A stretch of DNA of 10,527 nt, from positions 36,914 to 47,440 of the forward strand of contig JAAMXP010000850.1 of the NCBI GenBank assembly GCA_019693395.1, written 5' to 3'. The DNA comes from Ettlia oleoabundans. Lineage: Eukaryota; Chlorophyta; Chlorophyceae; Chlamydomonadales. Of the stretch, positions 1 through 7,943 are shown in pieces. Every line of letters begins with the position of its first letter. Position 1 is the stretch's first letter. A program made the translations under genes and the position numbers. The notes below the pieces were generated by a model. The model made no database searches. It was not told the origin of the DNA and was given only the letters and a program-made list of their open reading frames with translations.

Positions 1-80
1 CCCACACACACACACCACCGCCACCACCACCACCACCCGTCCAAAAATACACCCCCAAGAAAGCCTGCGCAACCATCTAC
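1..80 (-). other. Intron of the PHAF1-like gene with (CA)n and (CCA)n simple repeats
   Basis: Downstream of the last recognisable PHAF1 exon, the minus-strand translation turns into a Trp/Val-rich run with no family similarity, so this is read as intron. The first 38 bases are a (CA)n run passing into CCA repeats, which on the gene strand makes a TG/TGG-rich stretch. The donor is one of GC at 93-92, GT at 89-88 or GT at 80-79. Confidence 0.5.
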
Positions 81-1763
81 CGCCTGCACTCGCCTGAAGT
101 TGCACTTGCTGTACAGCCCAAAATCGGGGTGCCCAGGAGGGTTGCCGTGGACTACTAGCTTCTTCAGGCGGTGGGTGGTGCCACAGAATAGCACATCCAG
201 CCCTCGCTGTGCGTAGCAATAGAAGTAGTCTGGGGCTGCGGCGGCTGCCGCAACCGCCCGCCCTGCTGCTGTGCTTGAAGGCACCGGCGAGGCGGGGCGT
301 GCGGGCTTTGTGTGCACGTTGCTGGGCTCTCCAAGCTCGGACACGACATCCTGCCGAACAACAAAGATGAAAAGGGGAGCGGATGAGCAGGCACAGAGAT
401 GTGTTGGCAGCAGGCGGGGTGACAGAGGAAGACACAGGGCAGAGCTTGCGAGGGCACAGGTTGATGTTGCCCTAATGAGGTGAATAAATCCTCTGCCCCC
501 CTGCGCTGCACCATGGGAACACGGTGTGTGTTGTGCACCAGTCTCAGCACACATGGCACAGGCATGTCAATCATGCTCCCAAACCCGACCTTTCCAACAT
601 CAACCGACCTGCGGTGAATCTCCAAACCGCAGCACCTGCCCCCCGCCAGCGAAGAACAGGCCCTGGCAGGGTACCGCTTCTACTGCCTCAAAGTAGCAGC
701 TGCCCTGTTGCAGAGGCGGCGGCGCGGCCGCCTGTGCTGCCGCCAGTGACGCTGCAGAGCCGTGATGCACGATAATGCGTGCTGCAGGGGTGGACAGCGG
801 CACAGGAAGGTCGGCAGCAGAGGTGCTGGCTGCCAGTGTGCGCAACCGCTGCTGCTGGTGTGGCTGCTGGGCAGCAGCAGGCAGGGGGAAGAGGAAGGTC
901 ACGCCAGGGTACTGCAGAGGATACTGCCCATCTTGCGGTTCGCCAGGATACGTGGGCCCAAAGGCCTCGTAGATGCGCCCAAAGGTGGGTGGCTGCGCAG
1001 CGCCGCCAAACATGTGGCCGCCGAAACGGACCTGTGTGCGTGAAGAAGTGGGAGGGGCACATGGACACATGGTCGGTCGCCACGGCTGGGGAAATTAGAC
1101 AAAGGCAGCTGCTGTGACTTATAGCAGCTGAGAAGACCAGCCACAAAGAGTATGATCAGACACTGTTGCTGTAGAGTGCCTGCGCAACAGCCGTCCAAGC
1201 GGCAGTAGGTCCCTATGCCAGGCACCTGCAGGCGGGTGGTGTCGTAAACTTCCACCGAGCGTAGCCGCTGCTGGCGCCCATCAAAAAGGAGATGGAAGCC
1301 GTGCTCCGGGAAGGAAACTACTATGTCTGGAGACTGTTGGCAATTGTGGCTCTGCAACACAATCAACACTAACATATTCCATGGGTCTGTTGCAGAGCGG
1401 GCAACAGCCGCCAATCGCCAGCACGCGCAAATCTTGCTAGGTAGCCTTGCCAGCCATACCTGATGCACCCCTGGCCTTGCAGGCTATCACACATTAGGTC
1501 TCACCTTGTGCCCCGACCAATACTTCACCTCCACTAGCCGGAAGCTGTTTTGGTGTGCGCGCAACAAGAGGAGCACCTCTGGCAGGCTCTGCCCTGCAGC
1601 GCGTCAGGCGCATTATAATATACAGGTAATACTGCAGTGACCAGCCATGTTTGAGTGACTGCAACCTGCTGACAGCGCGGGCGCACCTACAAACCTACCC
1701 AGGCGGAAGGGCTGCAGGCCGGCCCCCGGCACAAGGTTGGCCTGCGCCAGCTTGACTACAAAG
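81..1763 (-). CDS. PHAF1: PHAF1 / UPF0183 (MYTHO, C16orf70) family protein, partial, split gene
   Basis: Homologue of the eukaryotic PHAF1/UPF0183 family (Arabidopsis At3g51130, human C16orf70). The animal protein works with BCAS3 at autophagosome formation sites; the same role in an alga is inferred. Exons read on the minus strand: about 1763-1699, 1593-1505, 1351-1226 (or from 1333), 1031-609, and 350 to about 81-94, with compatible phases. Family blocks in order: VPGAGLQPFRLG, FRLVEVKYWSGHK, DIVVSFPEHGFHLLFD, QQRLRSVEVYDTTRLQ, YEAFGPTYPG, LFFAGGGQVLRFGDSPQ, DVVSELGEPSNV, DYFYCYAQRGLDVLF, KKLVVHGNPPGH. Exon 4 carries an Ala/Gln/Pro-rich insert. The start is unresolved: no in-frame ATG precedes exon 1, and a TGA lies at 1768-1766. 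One candidate is an 11-nt first exon at 1876-1866 (ATGCAAAGCTG, donor GTAAAC) joined to an AG acceptor before 1763. The last donor in the window is ambiguous, and the C-terminal exon or exons are missing. Confidence 0.88.
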
Positions 1764-2266
1764 CTTCACGAACGAAATGAAACGGAGGCCATAAAGACGG
1801 GCAGCGTTCTGTTTCAACACGGGTTGCCACACTAGGCTTTCGGCAACCCAGATGGAATCGTTTACCAGCTTTGCATCGTTGTCGTGGGTATTGGGCGCGG
1901 AATGGGCCTGGGAGCTCCCAGCGTTAGCCCTAGCAGGACGACAGGTGTACTGCGGCGCTGCCAGCTCGCCTGGGCATTTGCACTCGCGGAGGGCTTGGAT
2001 GGGGACTGAGATTGTTTGGCGCGCAATTCCAAGGTTCAAGGCTACGCGCCTCGACCTTTAAGGTGCGCACGCGTGCCGTTGTCCTAGCGAAGTTGCCCTC
2101 CACCCAGAACCCCTGTGCCAAACTGGGTGGCACATGCTTCACTGCTACCGCACCTTGGGTTACTGTTAAACACCTGCGTGCAGGTTTGCGCCTGGCAGGA
2201 CAGGCGGCACTTGCCGAGCAGCTGTTGACAACCCCGCCGCCGCCAACGCTGAAGAACCGCCACACA
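1764..2266. promoter_or_regulatory. Divergent upstream region between the PHAF1-like and giant H2B genes
   Basis: About 500 nt separate the first recognised PHAF1 exon (minus) from the H2B ATG at 2267 (plus). No convincing coding sequence is seen apart from a possible tiny PHAF1 first exon at 1876-1866. TTTGGCGC at 2015-2022 matches the plant and animal E2F consensus TTTSSCGC exactly. A perfect 10-bp palindrome at 2067-2076 (GCACGCGTGC) contains ACGCGT, the yeast MCB S-phase element. Just before it, ACCTT-T-AAGGT forms a short inverted repeat. No clear TATA box is seen. The region probably holds both promoters and 5' UTRs. Confidence 0.45.
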
Positions 2267-5200
2267 ATGCAGAATGCACTCGTGCCCAGTCAGGAGCCAG
2301 AGATGCCGGCGATGGTTCTGGGGGGGCGGAACACCCGCGGCCGTGCTCAGACCAAGAAAACCAAGGTGGGGGGTGGCCACGGGATTATGGTGGTGGTCAC
2401 CATCGTGTGTTGATGCTGCTGATGCTTCGCTGGTGGGCTTTGCTGGGCCCTCCAGCGACTGGATGTAGCTCTTGCCACCCTTACTTTTCTTTATCCAAGG
2501 GCAATAGGCTTTGTATTTGCACCAAATCTTTTTATAATCTTCCTCGGGATTAAGAACGTTCCTCTACCCCTGCCCTGCGTGCGCCCTCTGCTGCAGTTTG
2601 TCGAGCACGTGACGCAGGAGGAGGAGACCCCCGAGGGCGATGAAATTGAGATACATCAAGTCAGGTGACACCAGCGACTGCAGCAGACTGAGCTGAGAGA
2701 GGTGTCCACTGTGGGCAGAATGCCAGCTTCTACTCTAATGACTTGCATTGCGTTGGTGGGGGCACACAACATGGCACCACAGGCTCTCATTCAGCGTTGA
2801 GCAAGCAGCGGGTTCCACTTTGCTCGGTTGCCTTTGCATCGTGTGTGCTTGTCATTCCACAGGCAGGTGCAGGAGGTTGTGAAGAAGGTGGCGGTGGTGC
2901 GCAAGGGCCGAGGGCGGCGCTCTGCTGCCCAGAGGCAGCAGGAGGAAGCTGCGGAGGAGGAGGCGGCCGTAGAGGAACAGCAGGAGCAGGAGCAGGAGCA
3001 GGAGCAAGGGCCCTCTCGCAGGTCAGCTTAGGCCGCCCTCCATCAGCTGCCTTGGTCGGTCCTTGCCCGCGTGCCCTACCAACATCGCCCACCTGCTCTG
3101 CTGTGCCTATCCAATCCCTCCACTTGGCAGCCTGCTTTACGACTGCCGCATGCCAATCGCTCAGAAGATCCAGCCATCATATGGTCACCCCCAGTGTGGG
3201 CTGTGTGTGTTGCAGGGTTACCCGCCGAATGGATTCTGAGCTGAGGCGGGCCATGGAGCAGGAGCTGGAGCCCATGGGCGGCAAGCCAGCCAACGCGCAC
3301 AGGTGGGTGCCAGCTCAGCACACGGGTGGGTGCCAGCTTAGCTCAGGTGCTGCCCGAAGCAATGTAGCTGAGCACTGCTGGGCCGTTCTGCGCATTGAAA
3401 CCTGGGTGACGGCTTCCGGCACGTGAGGGCACCCCACTGTGGCGGCCGCTTGCTTGCTTGCTTGCCTGCTGAACTTCCTTGTTTTTTGGCTGACTGCTTG
3501 CTGCGTCAGCAATGCTGCTCCATAAGCAGACCATGCCAACGGTGCCTGTCAAGTCGTTTTGACGTGCAATATTCGACCACACCTTGGCTCGGTGCAGGGC
3601 GTGGAAGCGCGTGGTGGTGGAGGGCGGCACAGTGCCAGAGCCCATCGCTCTGGGAGAAAAGGGAGGGGAAGAAGAGGAGGAGGAGCAGACCCCAGCGGGT
3701 GGAAGCCAGGCGGTGTCGGTTCGCCGCAGTGCTCGCCTGCAGCCTCGCTTCCATGCAGAGGCGGTGGAGGCAGGTGAGGCCTGGCAGCAGTGCTGTTGAG
3801 TTGCCGAGGGGGCTCTGCCTGCAGTGATGCTGGATGTGCTGGGTGGCTCAAAGGGGCATGCCGGCGGGCATCACCTGTGACTGCCTCCCATTTGAGGGCC
3901 ACTTCGTCGCCCAGCCTGCCATGTGTTGAAGCTTGCATGGATACAGAGCCAGGAGCCCCTCCCACACAGAATGCTGCCCACCATGCGGGAACAGGGTCTG
4001 GCTTTGAGCAATAGCCCACTCCTGGCACCTTGTAGCTCCCCCTGCCTGCTGCAGATGTGTCTCCCGGCGAGGCACTGGAGCCGCAACTTCCCCGTGGGTT
4101 GTTAGAGGAAGCCATGCGAGAGATTGAACAGGAGGGGCAGGAGGAGGCGGAGGAGGAGGCCTCGGAGCTTGCGCGTGGGCAGGCGGGGGAGCAGCAGGTG
4201 GAAGACCAAGAGGCGCACAACGAGCGGCAGGAGGAGCAGGAACAAGGAGAGCCAGAGGTGGGGCTATATTTGCAGTAGGTCACAACTTGCAATTTGACAA
4301 TGGCCAGCGAGTTACTACAAGGTAGTGCTGCCAATTGGTGGACTGCTCTGTTGGTGGGAGGGTGGTGATCAAAAAGCAGCACAGGCATCCTATTTTTAAA
4401 TGTCCTCTCCTCCCTGCTTGTCATCAGGCAGCCACCAACATGTCCGGTCCCCAATGCTGCCAATCTTAGGATCCACCTTGCAACCTGAAGATGCCAAGCC
4501 TTAATCAATCACGTATGTGTTTGCTTGTCCCCTGCAGTTCTCCACCCCTGACGATGTGGCTGAGCTAGCAGCGACACCAGAAGACCTGCTGGCCCCTGGT
4601 GGCGGCGCTGACCTGGCCAGCCCTGAGGAGCAGGTGAGGGCCCAGGCAAGTAGTCTGCTCGGTCATACAGAGTTGTGCCATGCATATGCTCTTCAGAAGG
4701 AATGCTGCGGTATCACCCTGCCTCCACACTGTCTCATACGCTGCGGGCCTGCCTGAGTACAAGTCAGCAGTGCGGCCGCTGGCCCTCATTTGCTGCTGTC
4801 GAATTTGTATGTGTCTGTAGTGTGCTCCTGTTTGCTTGGCTGCTTGATGTGGCCTGCTCCCTGCAGGAGGAGCACCTGATGGGACCCACAAGTGTGATTC
4901 AGGAAGCTCGCCAGCGCGCCTCTCAAGCTGCCGCCGCTTTTGCTGCTGCTGCTAAGGCACGTGCTGCGCCCATTGCTGAACAGGAGGAGCAAGAGGAAGC
5001 GCAGGAGCAGGAGGAAGAAGCGGCGGCGCCAGCCTCCCTGCCCAGCCCCTCTGCCCGCCGCAAGCGCAAGGCACCTGGACTGGATAAGCCAGCGGCTGGG
5101 ACGGCGCCGGCTGGCCTGGCTGGCGCCTCCAGGGGCGGACGCCGGGGCCGCCTGTTTGCTGCCAAGGAAGCTGATCGGAGCACTCAGAAGGAGGCCCCAG

Positions 5201-6722
5201 CCCCGGAGGCTGCTCCTGCGTCTGCGCCTGCTCCTGAGGAGGAGGCAGAGGAGGATGAGGCCCCACTGATGGGAGCAGAGGAAGGGGAACGCAGTGTGGA
5301 GGAAGCGGCTGTGCCCGAGGAGCAGCAGGTCAGTTGTTTCCAGCCGCCGTTAATAGCAATTGACAGGCAAAACTAACCATCAAAAGCTATGAACATGTGT
5401 GAACAAGGTTTGCATGGCTTTGTCGGATAGCAGGTAAATCTGCCCTGGCCGATTCCACAATCTTTGCCTTGGCAGCCTCGATAAACTGCTAAAATTGCTT
5501 TGCTATCTTTGTGCACTGAGCAGGAGGGGCCTGTAGAGGAAGAGGAAGAGGAGGAGGCCGCCCCCTCCCCCGCCCCTGCCACCACCCGCCAGGAGTCCCA
5601 GAAGCGCTCCCGTACCGCCAAGAAGATGCCCGCTGCTCGGGCGCCCCCCGCCAAGGCTGGCAAGGTGGGTCTGTGGTGCTCCAGGACCAGATATGCACTG
5701 GCAGAGCTGTACACTACCCTGCGTGTGGCTCCTCACTCGGCAGCTGCTTCAGCCGGTAGATTGGCCCCGTTGGCTGCCTCTTGCGGCAGGCAGTTCTCTA
5801 GTGTTTCTAGCTAGTGAGTCATCAAACCCAACCCCATCTTCTGCAGAAGCGCAGCGGAGGCGCCAGGAGGGGCATCGAGGAGAGCTACAAGCGCTACGTG
5901 CACCGCGTGCTGCAGCAGGTGCACCCCGAGCTCAACATCTCCTCGCGAGCCATGGGGGTGAGTGGACCCTGGTAACTTACAATGTGTAACATGTGCTGGC
6001 TTGGTAAGCAAGAGTTGATGGAGGCATGCTGGCTTGTTTTTGTATATGTGTTGGGAAATACAAACACCATTGCATTGTGTTGAGCAATGGGATTCACTGA
6101 CGAAGCCGAGGGAGCCTTCTGCTTCCGAGCAGATGAGAGCATCCATATCGCCGGCAACGTTGCCCTTCCAACCCTGTGCTGCACCTGCCCAACTGCCGGC
6201 CCGCATGTCTGCCCGCCTGCCTGCCTGCCTGCCAACGGCGGGTTCAACAGGTTTCTGATCCTTTCCCACCCTGACGGCCAATTCCTTGTGCCTCCAACGA
6301 CCTCGTCCAAGAAGTCAAACGTTTCCACCTGCCACCCCGCAGGTCATGCAATCCTTCATGAGTGATGCTTTTGACCGCCTGGCACTAGAGGCTTCTCGCC
6401 TCACCCGCCTCAGCGACCGCAAGACCCTGTCATCGCGCGAGGTGCAGGCAAGTGCAGCCGTTGCTAACCCCGTCGTTTGAGACGGCGGCACACTCCCTTT
6501 GCAGCCATCTCTGAGTTGCTGGGGCTGGCTAGCTTAGCCGACGCAAGAAGGGGTGCCATATGTCGCTTGTGTTGTTCTGCTTATGTGGCGTGATTATGGT
6601 GTCTTCCTGTTTTGACGCCTGCTTGCCCACAGACGGCGGTAAAGCTGGTGCTGCCCGGCGAGCTGGGGCGACATGCCGTCACGGAAGGCAAGAAGGCGGT
6701 AGCCCGTTACTCTGGGCTGTGA
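2267..6722 (+). CDS. H2B: Giant histone H2B: about 495-residue charged N-terminal extension plus complete H2B fold (598 aa, 12 exons)
   Basis: Exons 2267-2365, 2597-2664, 2863-3021, 3216-3302, 3598-3773, 4055-4257, 4538-4633, 4867-5328, 5524-5664, 5847-5957, 6343-6447, 6633-6722, stop TGA. Donor and acceptor phases match at all 11 joins (0,2,2,2,2,1,0,0,0,0,0), giving one frame. Residues about 505-598 are an H2B fold: [70 protein letters not shown]2B pairs with H2A in the nucleosome; the acidic-patch glutamates (E579, E587) are kept. R594 replaces the conserved ubiquitinated lysine. Residues 1-470 alternate basic clusters ([46 protein letters not shown]) with Glu/Gln-rich runs and look disordered. 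ATG 2267 is the first in-frame ATG and has A at -3. An ATG at 5626 could start a normal 114-aa H2B. Family is certain; the full-length single transcript is inferred from phase and composition. Confidence 0.82.
2978..3006 (+). repeat. In-frame (CAGGAG)n hexamer repeat encoding Gln-Glu
   Basis: Inside exon 3 of the giant H2B gene a CAG-GAG hexamer is repeated about four times. It encodes a QEQEQEQEQ run at the end of an acidic segment. A repeat-length polymorphism here would change the protein in Gln-Glu steps without a frameshift. Confidence 0.8.
3303..3341 (+). repeat. Tandem duplication of a 5' splice-site region
   Basis: The first 16 intron bases at 3303-3318 (GTGGGTGCCAGCTCAG) recur with one mismatch at 3326-3341. 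This gives two GTGGGT donors 23 nt apart. The upstream one gives the correct phase to the next exon; the downstream one would shift the frame. Confidence 0.75.
3448..3463 (+). repeat. (GCTT)4 microsatellite in H2B intron 4
   Basis: Four perfect GCTT units followed by a related GCCT unit, within the intron at 3303-3597. Confidence 0.8.
6215..6233 (+). repeat. (GCCT)n microsatellite in H2B intron 10
   Basis: Four and a half GCCT units lie in the 385-nt intron 5958-6342, the longest intron of the gene and the one that interrupts the histone fold just after the SSRAMG loop. Confidence 0.8.
6448..6632 (+). other. GC-AG intron inside the histone fold
   Basis: The exon ends in CAG and the intron starts GCAAGT, the standard context of GC-AG introns; the acceptor is CCCACAG before 6633. 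This join restores the family sequence [17 protein letters not shown] exactly. The nearby GT at 6442 would delete part of the invariant REVQ motif, so the GC donor is preferred. Confidence 0.82.
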
Positions 6723-6944
6723 AAAGCGGCAGGGTCGTAGATTGACAGCCAATCGACTTCGTCCTATTAGTCGACCCGCTATATGGACAGATACACACAG
6801 ACAGTAGTGCGTGTGGAGTTGCAGCGGTGAGCAAGTTCAACATACCATGGGAGGCCCAAGTCGACGTGGCTGCCCATGTTGGCTGCAGCACTTTTGGCCG
6901 AGTCTGCGTTGCTCTGCAGTAGACTAATCTAACTCGCGAATTTT

Positions 6945-6949
6945 TGTAA
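6945..6949 (+). terminator. Putative polyadenylation signal TGTAA of the giant H2B gene
   Basis: TGTAA is the usual poly(A) signal of green algae. This copy lies in a locally AT-rich stretch about 220 nt after the TGA stop, a normal 3' UTR distance. Copies elsewhere in the window (near 5983 and 10099) lie in introns. Confidence 0.5.
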
Positions 6950-7906
6950 ATGAGTAGAACAAAACTGCCAAAAGTGCATAAGCACAGGCAAATGAAAGCA
7001 CGTTAATGCCTGCACTGCTGGCAACCCCTTTGCAAGTGCCGCTTGATTGGGCGTCTGGCACACGGGATTGTGCAAGCACCAATTCGCCCCAACCCACCCT
7101 AGTTTGGGAAGTAGGTTTCCAAACCTGCGACATAGGGAGATTTTCCTGAACTTTGACGTCCACAGTGAAGGAGTGGACACGGTGCGGCAGCAGGACACAG
7201 CGCAGCGCGGCATGCATGGCTGAATCAACGCCGACCCCACAATAGTGCGCTTCTGACCCCTCTAGACCACTTCTGAGTCTTTCCATAATCGAGGTCAGCG
7301 CTCAGCGGGCGGTTGGTCAGAGGAGACGAGCGGAGCCTGCCCTAGGGCGTGTTCTGAGTTCTGAGGTGGGGAGCACTGATTGAGCAAATCCGCGATCAAA
7401 GGCCACAAGGCTCACCTGTGGGTGGCCAGGCAGTGATCACGCGCGCGGAAGCACATCCCTGCTGTTTGCAAAAGCTGCGAGCAGTACCCACAAGCAGCAA
7501 GGGGAGCTGGGCGCTCCAAGGCAATTGCAACACGAAAGTAATGTCTGCATCCATGTGCTGAGGACCCGCAGACCCGCCGGACACCGTGCGCACCTCGCAG
7601 AAGCTGGTGGTCCAGCTGGCTGGCTCGCGAGCTCCCCCTGCTTCGACTTCTGAGATTACCAAGGTGACTTTATGCAATCCTAACTGTTGCGCTTCCTGCA
7701 TCTCGTTTGTCATCGGCCACACACTGAATAGCGAGCTAGTGTGCAGCGTTATTTATACTCGGTCGCGTTTTTCCTTCCCTGGTACGTTGTTGCACTTCTG
7801 CTTCGGTTTAATACCGTGATTGGGACGAGCGGATCGCCGCAAGGGTTTGGGGGACGGCGTGTTCTAGCTCTGAGCGCCTGGGACAGGCTGCCGCAGTCTG
7901 CCGCTA

Positions 7907-7912
7907 CACGTG
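7907..7912 (+). promoter_or_regulatory. G-box CACGTG upstream of the bZIP start
   Basis: A perfect CACGTG sits 31 nt before the ATG at 7944, probably in the 5' UTR or core promoter. G-boxes are bound by plant bZIP and bHLH factors, so control by a related factor or autoregulation is possible. A 6-mer this short also occurs by chance. Confidence 0.3.
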
Positions 7913-7943
7913 CTGCCCGGGGTGCGACTGACCCCCACTTGCT

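Larger units (their letters stand above)
6723..7943. other. Intergenic: H2B 3' UTR, then upstream region of the bZIP gene
   Basis: About 1.2 kb with no recognisable protein domain on either strand; the small open frames here, including a 120-codon minus-strand one, match no family I know and look like chance. The first ~240 nt are probably the H2B 3' UTR, ending near the TGTAA at 6945. I do not see the conserved 3' stem-loop of replication-dependent histone mRNAs. Further on there is a near-perfect hairpin (arms 7102-7110 and 7116-7124, one G-T pair), a TGACGTC-type ACGT element at 7154-7160, an AT-rich TTTATA at 7752-7757, and pyrimidine-rich DNA before the bZIP start. Confidence 0.5.

Noticed and set aside
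1..38. CRISPR or telomere-like repeat
   Set aside because: Only (CA)n and (CCA)n simple sequence: no spacers and no telomere unit.
1695..2039. 114-codon minus-strand open frame upstream of PHAF1
   Set aside because: It overlaps PHAF1 exon 1 in another frame; the family sequence VPGAGLQPFRLG is in the other register.
2012..2266. Upstream in-frame extension of the giant H2B
   Set aside because: The frame is open back to 2012 but begins with TTG and contains no ATG before 2267, so it is more likely 5' UTR and promoter.
3549..4508. 319-codon minus-strand open frame
   Set aside because: Antisense to H2B exons and introns; its Ser/Cys runs are the reverse complement of the Glu/Gln repeats, and no family is recognised.
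6723..6960. Conserved histone 3' stem-loop
   Set aside because: I looked for a GGCYCTTTTCAGRGCC-like palindrome after the stop and found none.
6924..7286. 120-codon minus-strand open frame in the intergenic region
   Set aside because: No recognisable motif and no splice partners. It overlaps the probable H2B poly(A) signal.
7586..7674. Possible upstream coding exon for the bZIP gene ending in ACCAAG|GTGACT
   Set aside because: It lacks an ATG, and its phase (0) does not match the frame needed at the acceptor-like CTGCAG near 7963.
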